Source: Myxococcales bacterium (lineage in GTDB: Bacteria > Myxococcota_A > Bradymonadia > Bradymonadales > Bradymonadaceae). From it: a DNA stretch of 64,000 bases. Under the pieces are notes generated by a model, which saw only the letters and a program-made list of their open reading frames with translations, did not search any database and was not told where the DNA came from. Shown here piece after piece: positions 9,674 through 17,594 of the stretch. A program made the position numbers and the translations under genes. Where the stretch lies: the NCBI GenBank assembly GCA_007120035.1, contig SKON01000154.1, forward strand, positions 20,265 to 84,264, given 5' to 3'. Every line of letters starts with the position of its first letter. Position 1 is the first letter of the stretch.

Positions 9674-10639
9674 TCAGTCTTGCTTATCGTCGTTCTCCGA
9701 CTCCTCGGCCACCTCGTCGTCGGCCTCCGAGACCTCATCCACAGAGGGCTCCGAAGGCGTCGACTCGACATCTTCTCCGTCAGCGACCTCCATCCCGGGG
9801 TCCTCCGACGAATCTTGTTGCTCCGGCCCGGGAGACGAATCCTCATTGTCGGGCCCTTCCACCCGTTTTGCAACCGCGACCAGCGCCGGGCGCAACAATC
9901 GATCGTGGAGGAAGTATCCTTTTTGGTACTGCTCCACGATGGTCCCCGTCGCCTCCGTGGTACTCTCCACTTGCTGGATCGCCTCATGCCGCGTGGGATC
10001 AAAGAGATCTCCCCGGGACTCAAACCCCTCGACGCCGTGCTTCTTCAGGGCGTTGAGGATCTGCCGGTAGACCATCTCGACTCCCTCCACGAACGACGAG
10101 TCTTCCGCCTGACCGGTGGCGTGCTGAAGGGCCCTCTCCATGTTGTCCACGGCCGGCAAGAGCTCGGAGACCACCTTGTCGATGCCAAACTTCTTCAGCT
10201 CCTCTTTCTCCCGTTCCGTTCGCCGCCGGTAGTTCTCCAGATCCGCCGCCGCTCGCAGCAGTCGGTCGTTGATCTCCCCCTTTTCCCGGGTCAAGGTCTC
10301 CACCTGCCCCTTCAGCTCCGACACTTCCTCGTGCCGCTCCTGAAGCTCTTGGCGGAGCTCCTCGGCCTCCCCTAACCTGGCATCTACCACGGTCGCTTCA
10401 CCGGCCAAGAGCTCATCTTCCTCGAGAGGTTCGTCGAACCCCAGGACCTCCAGATCCTCATCGTCCTCATCGGGGCTCAAAAAGAGGTCGTCGACGACCT
10501 CCTCCTCTTGAGACTCCACCGCCTCGGCTTCGGGCTCCTCGGCTTCGGGCTCCTCGGCTTCAGGCTCTTCGGCATCAGCTTCACCGTCATCCAAGAGCGG
10601 CTCTTCGTCTCGCTCCATCTCTCGCTCGTGTTCCGTCAA
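9674..10639 (-). CDS. grpE: Nucleotide exchange factor GrpE with long acidic N-terminus
   Basis: GrpE releases ADP from DnaK. The C-terminal two thirds carry the coiled coil (ENYRRRTEREKEELKKFG) and the beta-wing signature ending YFLHDRLLRPALVAV. At 321 residues it is much longer than usual (about 190-200): about 130 N-terminal residues are Glu/Asp-rich with perfect EEPEA repeats, and a further Ser/Asp/Glu-rich tail follows the wing. The start is a TTG, chosen because AAGGAG sits six bases upstream; an in-frame ATG lies seven codons later. A membrane-anchored paralogue is at 16118. Confidence 0.93.
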   Translation of the reverse strand: MTEHEREMERDEEPLLDDGEADAEEPEAEEPEAEEPEAEAVESQEEEVVDDLFLSPDEDDEDLEVLGFDEPLEEDELLAGEATVVDARLGEAEELRQELQERHEEVSELKGQVETLTREKGEINDRLLRAAADLENYRRRTEREKEELKKFGIDKVVSELLPAVDNMERALQHATGQAEDSSFVEGVEMVYRQILNALKKHGVEGFESRGDLFDPTRHEAIQQVESTTEATGTIVEQYQKGYFLHDRLLRPALVAVAKRVEGPDNEDSSPGPEQQDSSEDPGMEVADGEDVESTPSEPSVDEVSEADDEVAEESENDDKQD

Positions 10640-10720
10640 CGTTCGCTCCTTAGAAAGCGTCCTGGGAGTGTTCTGCAGGATATCAATCAGGGGGCCTCAG
10701 GTCGGTCGTCCCGAGGCTTC

Positions 10721-11755
10721 TCAGGCGAGCTCTTCGAGCTCTCTCGATAGCACACGGGCTGCGTGCTCGACTAGGGGAATGACGCGGGCGTAGTCCATTC
10801 GAATCGGGCCCAACACCCCCACCAATCCGGCCTGCCGACCGTCCTGCAAGTAGGCGCAGGCGATCAGGCTCAAATCACTACCCCAGTCGCTGCCCATTTC
10901 AGGCCCGATCAGGGTCTGTACGTCCTTGGTCTGGCAGATCCCGTCCAGGACCTGCAGCACCCGCTCCCGGTCCTCGAGCCTTCGCAAGAGCCCTCGCACT
11001 CGCTCGATATTCCGCGAAAACTCGGCGAACTCCAGCAGCTGCGAGACCCCTTCCACGAAGAGCTCCGCCCGTGCCGCCTCTTCCAGGGCTTCCTGGCCGA
11101 TCTCCAGGGCTCGTCGGATCTGATGGCGATACTGGGTCTCCGCGGCCGCCAGCTGCGCTCGCACTCGCCGCCGCACCTCCCGAAGGCTATGCCCCACCAC
11201 CAGCTCAGAGAGGTAGTTCTGCATCCGCACCAGGTCATCGGGGTTCAAGTCCTCCATCAACCGCACCGACCGGTGGAAGACCCGACCATCCTCGGTGATC
11301 ACCACCACCAGGACCCTCCGGGGGGAAAGCCAGGTCAGTTGCAGCTCTCGCAGCTTGATCTGGCTGACCCGGGGGCTAGAGATGATGCTCGTCAGGCTGG
11401 TCAACCGGCTCACCAGACTCCCCGCCGAACGCACCAGGGCGTCTACGTCGGGCTCTTCGAACCCGCCCAGCGCTTCGGCCCACTCCTCTTTCCCGGACCT
11501 GACTCGCCCGTCGAGGAGGTGATTGACGTAGATCCTCATCCCCGCCGCCGTGGGCAGACGGCCTGCCGACGTGTGGGGCTGGGCCAACAGCCCCAGCTCC
11601 TCCAGCTCGGCCATCACAGACCGCACCGTCGCCGAGCTCACCTCGATCGACGGCTGCCCGGCTACCGCCGAGCTCCCCACGGCTTCTCCGGTGTCGTTGT
11701 ACAACTCCACGACCCCAAAGAGGATGTCTCGCTGTCGTTCTGTCAGGCCATGCAT
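10721..11755 (-). CDS. hrcA: Heat-inducible transcription repressor HrcA
   Basis: HrcA represses heat-shock operons by binding the CIRCE inverted repeat. The N-terminal winged helix (TERQRDILFGVVELYNDTGE and later VRSVMAELEELGLL) and the HTSAGRLPT motif are characteristic; length 344 is typical. It heads the hrcA-grpE-dnaK-dnaJ cluster. No copy of the canonical TTAGCACTC-N9-GAGTGCTAA operator is visible upstream, so the control site may have diverged or the operon may use another regulator. Confidence 0.95.
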   Translation of the reverse strand: MHGLTERQRDILFGVVELYNDTGEAVGSSAVAGQPSIEVSSATVRSVMAELEELGLLAQPHTSAGRLPTAAGMRIYVNHLLDGRVRSGKEEWAEALGGFEEPDVDALVRSAGSLVSRLTSLTSIISSPRVSQIKLRELQLTWLSPRRVLVVVITEDGRVFHRSVRLMEDLNPDDLVRMQNYLSELVVGHSLREVRRRVRAQLAAAETQYRHQIRRALEIGQEALEEAARAELFVEGVSQLLEFAEFSRNIERVRGLLRRLEDRERVLQVLDGICQTKDVQTLIGPEMGSDWGSDLSLIACAYLQDGRQAGLVGVLGPIRMDYARVIPLVEHAARVLSRELEELA

Positions 11756-11841
11756 GGTCTACCTCACCAACGCTGCCAGTCCCTCATCCAAGTGACCTAT
11801 CCCATCGGCAAATAACGGGATTGCCTCTCCGGAGATTCCCG

Positions 11842-11871
11842 AATGTATCGCCCCCTGTTACGAGATGTCAA
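11842..11871 (-). promoter_or_regulatory. Candidate sigma-70 promoter of hrcA operon
   Basis: On the minus strand a perfect -35 TTGACA (11866-11871) is followed after 18 bp by a -10-like TACATT (11842-11847). The start of transcription would fall about 80 bp upstream of the hrcA ATG. A 10-bp palindrome TCTCCGGAGA (11826-11835) lies right at the predicted start and could be an operator. The promoter overlaps the end of the flippase-like gene. Confidence 0.5.
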
Positions 11872-12962
11872 TTCTTCGCCTCTCCCAACTCCCGAGCCTC
11901 TTTCAACGACTTGCCACCGAACCTCATCCGCCGATCCCGCACCAGAAGCCAGGCTCCGGGCAACACGATCACGGCGAGCTGCAACACGTGCAGGGCTCCG
12001 GCGAAGGCCCCGGCCTGCCCCGACACCAGGGAGTCCTCCAGCGGCACATAGAGCCCCAACCCCTGCACGGTGAAATACTCGAAGTTCCCCGCCATCGCCG
12101 GCCCCGCCGGCACCATCAGCCCCACCACGAGCACCACCAGCACGGTGATCATCTCGAAGAACCCCACCTCCAGCCCAAAGGCAAACCTCGCCAGCACCCA
12201 CATGGCCACCCAGTTCATCCCCCAGTACAGCCCGGTCAACGCCGCAAAGGGCATCAGATCTCGCCGCCGGGCAAGGCCCGCCACCCCGTCATAAAACTGA
12301 TCCAGGAGCTCCCAGACCTTCTCCGCTACTTTCGGAACCACCCTCCCGGCCGTCGAGAAGAGCACGACCCGGGCCATCTCTCGCTGGTAATACCCCACCA
12401 GGGCGAAGAAGAGGGCCGGCACGAAGATCATCGCCGCCACCGTCCCCAGCGCTCGCGCGGCCTCCACGGATCCGTCGCCCTGGTAGCTCCAGAGCGCCAA
12501 GAAGAGCACCCCCGTGACGATCAGACCGTCGATCACCCTCTCCACCACGACCGTCCCCAGCGCTCCCGATCCCGAGACCCCCGTCGTCCGAGCCAGGAGC
12601 AGTGGTCGCACGAGCTCACCCAACCGCAACGGCAGGATCACTACCGCCAGAAACCCCACAGTGCACACCCGGTGAACGTCCCCGGACTTCACTTCTCCGA
12701 GGGGCCGGACCAGGTAGTACCACCGCACCACCCGGGCGCCGTGGCAGATCCCATAGAGCCCCATGAACACCAATGATACCAAGCCGATCCGGCGCCAGTC
12801 GGCCACCGCCAGGTAGCTCCCCATGTCTTCCAGGGATACCGAACGGGCGGCGAGCCACAGAAAGACCGCCCCGATCACCACCGCTACGATCGTAGACAGG
12901 ATGATCCGAGTGGCCTCCGACCGCTCCGACCGCCCGGGACGCTCCCACGACTCAGAAGTCAT
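11868..12962 (-). CDS. Flippase-like membrane protein (LPG synthase TM-domain / UPF0104 family)
   Basis: A 364-residue polytopic protein with about eight hydrophobic segments. Motifs typical of PF03706 are visible: a membrane helix followed by YYLVRPLGEVKSGD, then LRLGELVRPLLLART, then VERVIDGL. Family members occur as MprF flippase domains or as partners of glycosyltransferases in envelope lipid or glycan export. Its ATG overlaps the stop of the glycosyltransferase-like gene (12959-12962), which supports joint action on a lipid-linked sugar (inference). Confidence 0.8.
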   Translation of the reverse strand: MTSESWERPGRSERSEATRIILSTIVAVVIGAVFLWLAARSVSLEDMGSYLAVADWRRIGLVSLVFMGLYGICHGARVVRWYYLVRPLGEVKSGDVHRVCTVGFLAVVILPLRLGELVRPLLLARTTGVSGSGALGTVVVERVIDGLIVTGVLFLALWSYQGDGSVEAARALGTVAAMIFVPALFFALVGYYQREMARVVLFSTAGRVVPKVAEKVWELLDQFYDGVAGLARRRDLMPFAALTGLYWGMNWVAMWVLARFAFGLEVGFFEMITVLVVLVVGLMVPAGPAMAGNFEYFTVQGLGLYVPLEDSLVSGQAGAFAGALHVLQLAVIVLPGAWLLVRDRRMRFGGKSLKEARELGEAKN

Positions 12963-14638
12963 TCACCGAGTTCGCGCTTCATCCGGTCTCGCAGCCCCTT
13001 CAGGTCTCGATCGACCTCCATCTTTTGGAACCGCTCCTCCAGCCGCCCGCCCCGGTCCGACCCGCCGCCGTCGTCGTGGCGAGCCGGCCCCCGACCATCG
13101 CTCTCCCCGCGGGCTGCGGACTTCAGCTTCTCCTTCTGGATCCGGATCTCCTGCAGGGACTCCTCGATGGGTCCGGCCTCCTCCAGATAGCCTCGGAGGA
13201 TCCCCTCGGCCTCTTCCGCCAGGTCCTCCTCCTTCCATTCCCGAGCTAACTGGAGCCGACCTCGCCATCGCTCCTGCTGCTTCTCGATCTCTCGCAGCTC
13301 TCGTTCCTGCTCCCGCTCCTTCAGGATCAACTCGGCGAGCTGCTCCTTGGCCTCGGCTCGGGAGATCCCGCGAAAGTCTCTCTCCCGTGGCGCCGGAGCC
13401 CGCTCCCCGTCGGACCGAGAGGACTCGGAGGGGGCCGGACGAGACCGCCCGATCGTCTCAAAGGGACCTTTCAGCTCCGGTCCCTCTTCTGTCTTCTCTT
13501 CCTCGGTGCGCTCCACGGGCGCCGCCGCGCGGGCGGCCTCGCGATACTCTTCGGCCCGGCGCACCACGTCTCCCAATGAGTTCACCAGAGCATCGTGACG
13601 CCCGGCGCCATCCCAATTCTTCAGCTCTTCCCGGAACTCCGCCAGTGACTCGTCGGCGAGGAACCGATCCAAACGGGTGCCGAGCTGCCCCAGATCGTCG
13701 AGGTTCTCCGCCAGCCCACGGCCCGCGAGCACCTCTCCATTGCCCCGGGACACCCGCCCGGAGGGCACGAAGAGCTGGGGCGTGCCCACCTGTAAGAGCT
13801 CCGCCAGGTAGGGGTCACTGTCGGCCGCCACCACGGCGTCGGCGGCTGCGACGTACCGCTCCAGATCGGGGACCCGACCGAACATCGCCGCCGGCAACCC
13901 GTATTGGTCGGCGGCCCGACGCAACGTCGACGACGTCGATCCGTCGCCATCGTAGTGGAACACAAACCGGGCCTTCTTATCCGCCAGCGTGCATTGGAAG
14001 ACCAACTTCTCCAGCGTCTGGGGCTCGATGCCGTCGGCCCGCACCAGGACCACCAGATCCTCGGCGAGCCCCATCTCGTCTCGGTACTTCTCCCGATCCA
14101 GCTCGCCCTGGAACGCCGGCCGCACCGCCGGGCCCCCCAGGAGCACCTGCTCATCGCTCATTCCCTGCCGAAGGGCGGCCTCTCGGGCCTGCTCGTCGGC
14201 CACGATCAGCACGTCCAACTGTCCGTTTGCCCACCCCTCATCGAGCCTGAGATCCGAGGCGATCCCCACCTGCAGGCTCGCTACCCCGGTGAGGTTCTCC
14301 AACACCCCCAGGGACCTCACGAACCGAGGCTCGGTCACCACCAGCACATCGGGCTGCCGCCGCCGAAACGCTCCGATCAGGTCCTCATCGCCTGCTCGCC
14401 CCCGGGTGGCCACCCGGAGACCTCGTAAGATCCGCTCCGCACCGCCCGCCAGTGCTTCTCGGGCCACGCTCCCCAGCACCTCCGAGATCGTCACCAGCTC
14501 TACCTCGACCCCCTCCTCCTCGAGCTCCCGAGCCACTGGTACCAGGGCTGCCTCTCGGGAAGAGTGATCCACCAGAATCCACACCAGACGATCTGTGGAC
14601 CCCTCACCTCGGTCTTTCTCCTTCTCGTCGTGCGTCAT
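12959..14638 (-). CDS. GT28/MGDG-synthase-like glycosyltransferase with coiled-coil C-terminus
   Basis: A 559-residue protein with two parts. Residues about 15-370 read as a GT-B fold: an N-terminal strand VWILVDHSSREAA, a central segment DVLIVADEQAREAALRQG leading to VLLGGPAVRPAF, as in MGDG-synthase-type enzymes, and a C-terminal lobe with FGRVPDLERYVAAADAVV and LAELLQVGTPQLFVP. The donor-binding residues look diverged, so activity is uncertain. The remaining about 190 residues are charged, Glu/Arg-rich and predicted coiled coil. The ATG at 14638 is preferred to the GTG at 14647. It lies between a receiver-domain gene and a flippase-like gene. Confidence 0.6.
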   Translation of the reverse strand: MTHDEKEKDRGEGSTDRLVWILVDHSSREAALVPVARELEEEGVEVELVTISEVLGSVAREALAGGAERILRGLRVATRGRAGDEDLIGAFRRRQPDVLVVTEPRFVRSLGVLENLTGVASLQVGIASDLRLDEGWANGQLDVLIVADEQAREAALRQGMSDEQVLLGGPAVRPAFQGELDREKYRDEMGLAEDLVVLVRADGIEPQTLEKLVFQCTLADKKARFVFHYDGDGSTSSTLRRAADQYGLPAAMFGRVPDLERYVAAADAVVAADSDPYLAELLQVGTPQLFVPSGRVSRGNGEVLAGRGLAENLDDLGQLGTRLDRFLADESLAEFREELKNWDGAGRHDALVNSLGDVVRRAEEYREAARAAAPVERTEEEKTEEGPELKGPFETIGRSRPAPSESSRSDGERAPAPRERDFRGISRAEAKEQLAELILKEREQERELREIEKQQERWRGRLQLAREWKEEDLAEEAEGILRGYLEEAGPIEESLQEIRIQKEKLKSAARGESDGRGPARHDDGGGSDRGGRLEERFQKMEVDRDLKGLRDRMKRELGE

Positions 14639-14691
14639 GGCTCCCACCTTTGGAGGGCCTCCTCGGCCGCTCCGGTCTTCGATGTCGTCGA

Positions 14692-15066
14692 TTAGATGTC
14701 GTAGAATCGGTCCAGGAAGTCCGCGATCTGCTGGATGTCCATGGACTTGCAGAAATACCCGTTAATCTCGTTGTCGATGCAGAACTGCTGCAGGTCATCG
14801 GCGTCCATATCGCTGAACGCCACCACCACCAGCTCGTCGTAATCGGGAGACTCCCGAAGCGTGGACAGGAGATCGTCGACGTTAAGCCGTTTCATCTCGA
14901 TGTCCAGGAGCAAGATCTCCGGCTTCTCGAACTCGATCTTCGAGAGCGCCCCGTTAGGCGACGCCAGATGAACCACCCCGTACCCCCCCTGCTCCAGGTA
15001 CTTCTCGACCTCCATCACGTCCAGGATATTGTCGTCGAGGATCAGCACCTTTCGACCGGGTTCCAT
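14692..15066 (-). CDS. Stand-alone receiver-domain response regulator
   Basis: A CheY-like protein of 124 residues. The acidic pair D11/D12, phospho-acceptor D55 in LLLDIEM, switch Ser85 and Lys107 are all present, so it should be phosphorylatable. There is no output domain. The start at 15066 is fixed by a strong AGGAGG six bases upstream; a frame extending to 15123 has no such site. It lies 53 bp upstream of the glycosyltransferase-like gene and probably controls or is co-expressed with that operon. The kinase partner is not in this cluster. Confidence 0.88.
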   Translation of the reverse strand: MEPGRKVLILDDNILDVMEVEKYLEQGGYGVVHLASPNGALSKIEFEKPEILLLDIEMKRLNVDDLLSTLRESPDYDELVVVAFSDMDADDLQQFCIDNEINGYFCKSMDIQQIADFLDRFYDI

Positions 15067-15144
15067 TCCTAACCTCCTCTCACCTCGTGCCCGTCGTCTC
15101 GTCCGCTCATCGTCGGAGACCATACCCCGAGAAGGGCTTGAGAG

Positions 15145-15194
15145 AAAACAAAAAACCCCGCAGGAGACCTGTGGGAGGAATTCGTCCTGCGGGG
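15145..15194 (-). terminator. Rho-independent terminator after tRNA-Cys
   Basis: A perfect 10-bp stem (15156-15165 with 15185-15194, CCCCGCAGGA type) encloses a 19-nt loop and is followed on the minus strand by TTTTTTGTTTT. It begins 3 bp after the 3' end of the tRNA-Cys gene. Confidence 0.88.
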
Positions 15195-15196
15195 AG

Positions 15197-15267
15197 AGGC
15201 GGCGACCGGATTCGAACCGGTGATCAGGGCTTTGCAGGCCCCTGCCTTACCACTTGGCTACGCCGCC
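15197..15267 (-). tRNA. tRNA-Cys (GCA)
   Basis: The minus strand folds as a cloverleaf: acceptor arm GGCGGCG/CGCCGCC, D arm with AAGTGGTAAGGC, anticodon arm with CTGCAAA (anticodon GCA), and T arm ACCGG-TTCGAAT-CCGGT. The discriminator base is U, the identity element of tRNA-Cys. CCA is not encoded. A terminator follows directly. Confidence 0.95.
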
Positions 15268-15290
15268 GATGAGGCAAGGGGAACTACCAC

Positions 15291-15334
15291 GGCCCCCGGA
15301 ACCTGTCAACGACTTCGCTCAGATTCCGGGGGCC
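15291..15334 (-). terminator. Hairpin terminator-like element after the lipoprotein gene
   Basis: A perfect 11-bp inverted repeat (15291-15301 with 15324-15334) begins 7 bp past the stop of the minus-strand lipoprotein gene. No long T run follows, so it is a terminator candidate or a 3' stabilising hairpin, placed between that gene and tRNA-Cys. Confidence 0.55.
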
Positions 15335-15340
15335 ACAGGC

Positions 15341-15973
15341 CTACTCTACCTTTTCGGCTACCCGGTCGGCCTGACGAACGATGCCGATCTCCCCCTCCCC
15401 GAGAATTCGTCCTTCCGATGCCAACCCTGCGCAACTCTCCCCCTCTCGAAGGGTCACGATGTCTGCAAAGAGAGGATCTTCGAAGTCCCCGTTGTTCGCC
15501 ACACAGGCAGAAAAGACTCCCACCGCCGCTCCAGTGCAGCCCTCGAACTCGAAGGTGGTCTCACTGTAGAGCGTGAAGCAGCCATCAGCCCCCGAAATGT
15601 AGCTCATCTGTCCTGCGCTGGAGCTGTCGCAGTTCGGAGACGTCGACGCGCTCACATAGGTCTCCGGGTCGTCACCGGCCGTGTAGGTGATCAAATCGTG
15701 GCACCAGTTGGTCGTGGCCGGCCAAGTGTCGCTGTCGGTGAACACCACTTCGTAATCATTGAACAGGTAGGTCCCGGCGATCGACGGTTGCTGATCGCCG
15801 AGGTACACCACAGCTCCAGCGTCCTCCAATTGCTCCAGAAGATCGTCGGGGATCAACGCACGGGATCCGGCGGGCCGATACTCTTCATCGACGTCGGCCT
15901 CCTCCCCACACGCCCCTGCCACCATCAACACGCAAACCAGCGCTGCTGGTATCATCTTCCTCGCTGCTCGCAT
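15341..15973 (-). CDS. Small secreted lipoprotein, unknown function
   Basis: A protein of 210 residues with a lipoprotein signal (basic MRAARK, hydrophobic core, lipobox VAGAC), followed by an acidic linker. The mature domain holds about seven cysteines, consistent with disulfides in the periplasm or on the cell surface. AGGAG lies upstream of the ATG. No family is recognised. It is transcribed away from the GrpE paralogue. Confidence 0.7.
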   Translation of the reverse strand: MRAARKMIPAALVCVLMVAGACGEEADVDEEYRPAGSRALIPDDLLEQLEDAGAVVYLGDQQPSIAGTYLFNDYEVVFTDSDTWPATTNWCHDLITYTAGDDPETYVSASTSPNCDSSSAGQMSYISGADGCFTLYSETTFEFEGCTGAAVGVFSACVANNGDFEDPLFADIVTLREGESCAGLASEGRILGEGEIGIVRQADRVAEKVE

Positions 15974-16117
15974 ACTACTTCGCTCCTTGTGTGGATTGAC
16001 TGTTGGGTTGACGGAACCCTGCCGGTCGCGGGAGAACTGTGATTCTCACCGGTCGGGCCGACCGTACTGAACTGTGGAATCCATCACAAGCTTGCTCTTC
16101 GCTCTTGGAGACTCAAC

Positions 16118-16777
16118 ATGGGCTGGATCGCGGCAGCATTCTTCGCCGCCCTCGCAGTGGGGGCCATCGTCGCCCTTCGCCGCACCCATCAGCGACGCCT
16201 TCAGGAGATCCAAGCCTCCCAGCGGAGCTCCCTGCAGGAGTCTCAACAAGAGTACCACCGCAGCCTCGACCGCCTTCGCCGGGAGAGCGAGGATCGCCTT
16301 CGCCACGCCCACCACCCTTTGGCTCAGGACCTCCTCCCGGCACTGGACAGCCTACACCTGGCGCAAAAACAAGCGGCCGACGCGGGCCTCGACGAATTCC
16401 AGCAGGGTCTAAAGGCCGCCGTGGACGACCTGGAGCGAGCCCTGAGCCGCCACGGCGTGGAAGCCATCGCCCCCGAGTCCGGCGACGCATTCGACCCCGC
16501 CTTTCATCAAGCTATCGCCCGACGCGAGGAGCCGCAGGTCACCACCACCTCCATCGGCGCCCTCCACCGCCGGGGGTACCGCGACGGCGATCGGATCCTA
16601 CGCCCGGCCCTGGTCGAGGTGCTCACCGCCCCTCAGCTCGACTCTCCGGATGAGCCTGAAGAGTCCGACGAGCCCGACGAGCCCACAGAGTCCACATCGG
16701 ACCCCGACGGAAGCTTCTCCGTGGGCTCCGACGCCCGCAGCGCCTCCAACGACCCCTCCTCGGGATCCGTCCCCTGA
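16118..16777 (+). CDS. Membrane-anchored GrpE-family protein
   Basis: A protein of 219 residues. It begins with one hydrophobic segment (WIAAAFFAALAVGAIVAL, about residues 3-20), then a Gln/Arg-rich coiled coil (to about 80), then a GrpE C-terminal domain: FDPAFHQAI, RRGYRDGDRILRPALVEV match FDPTRHEAI and QKGYFLHDRLLRPALVAV of the canonical GrpE at 9674. The last about 45 residues are a Ser/Asp/Pro/Glu-rich tail. It is not in the hrcA cluster. The canonical protein is soluble, so this copy could dock DnaK or an Hsp70 paralogue at the membrane (inference). Its last 145 bp overlap the opposite-strand gene. Confidence 0.85.
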   Translation: MGWIAAAFFAALAVGAIVALRRTHQRRLQEIQASQRSSLQESQQEYHRSLDRLRRESEDRLRHAHHPLAQDLLPALDSLHLAQKQAADAGLDEFQQGLKAAVDDLERALSRHGVEAIAPESGDAFDPAFHQAIARREEPQVTTTSIGALHRRGYRDGDRILRPALVEVLTAPQLDSPDEPEESDEPDEPTESTSDPDGSFSVGSDARSASNDPSSGSVP

Positions 16778-17490
16778 GGAAATCCCCCCGTCGTTCGCCC
16801 CAGGGCATCAATGGCGACCAGCTCGTACTGCGTATGGGTCGCCGTGCGGGCCGGGCCGGTCTCCACTGCGCGGTTGTACAACTCCAGGGCCGTCCGCAGC
16901 GCGTCCCGCACCAACCGCTCCACGTCCTGCACGGACTTCCCTTCTCGGGACATCAGGTGCAGGGACCGATCCCCCATCTCCAGCTTCTCCACCCGCCGCA
17001 CCAGGTCCAAGAGACGGTGCCGCAGGGAGAAGTCGAAGAACTCCTTGATCCGCTCTTCGCTGTCCGGCTCCCCATAGAGATAGAACTTCTCGTCGAAGTC
17101 GGCGTCGCCCACCTCCAAGGTCTCTGCAGGCCACAGCGCCTCCAACCAGTTCCGACGCCGGGTCTGTACCTTCACGCCCTGCCGCAGGGGCCGGGGGAAC
17201 CGAAGGGTCAGCCGAAACACGGCGTCACCGCCTCGCTCCCAGAGCTCCCCGTCCACCACAAAACCCTGGACCTCCCCTTTGAACCCATGGACGTCGGCCT
17301 CGAAGAGCCCGGTCTGCCACACCGACGACAGCTGCAGCCGCTCCACGGCGGCCGCCAGCTCCTCGGAGAGCTCCGCTCGCGACACCCCTCGCCGGCGCCG
17401 TCGCCACAGCCACCACACAGACGCCATCAGGGCGATGAAGGCGACCGCCAGGCCAATCAAGAGCAGCCATGTGGTCCACAGGTTGATCAT
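16633..17490 (-). CDS. Single-pass membrane protein, unknown function
   Basis: A protein of 285 residues with one N-terminal membrane segment (about 4-28) followed by an Arg cluster, so the body is probably cytoplasmic. The middle is a mixed alpha/beta domain with FYLYGEPDSEERIKEFF; no family is recognised. The last about 45 residues are Ser/Gly/Asp-rich and are encoded antisense to the tail of the GrpE-like gene, so the true C-terminus is uncertain. Start at ATG 17490 is preferred to GTG 17502 because GAGGTGG precedes it. The convergent layout hints at a functional link with the GrpE-like gene, but this is unproven. Confidence 0.65.
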   Translation of the reverse strand: MINLWTTWLLLIGLAVAFIALMASVWWLWRRRRRGVSRAELSEELAAAVERLQLSSVWQTGLFEADVHGFKGEVQGFVVDGELWERGGDAVFRLTLRFPRPLRQGVKVQTRRRNWLEALWPAETLEVGDADFDEKFYLYGEPDSEERIKEFFDFSLRHRLLDLVRRVEKLEMGDRSLHLMSREGKSVQDVERLVRDALRTALELYNRAVETGPARTATHTQYELVAIDALGRTTGGFPQGTDPEEGSLEALRASEPTEKLPSGSDVDSVGSSGSSDSSGSSGESS

Positions 17491-17594
17491 CGCTCCTACC
17501 ACCTCGCCATATTGTACTCCCTGTCTTGCTTCGCTAGATTAGAGAGCGTCCGACGGCGAATTGCAATCCCCGACATCCCGAGAACCACTGACCG

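Noticed and set aside
11756..11880. CIRCE operator before hrcA
   Set aside because: The region was read for TTAGCACTC or GAGTGCTAA and no copy or close variant is seen. GAGTGCT near 33568 lacks the spacing and partner arm and is not before a heat-shock gene.
16050..16064. 15-bp palindrome CGGTCGG-G-CCGACCG upstream of the GrpE-like gene
   Set aside because: Short, GC-rich and alone; not enough to name an operator or terminator in a genome of this composition.
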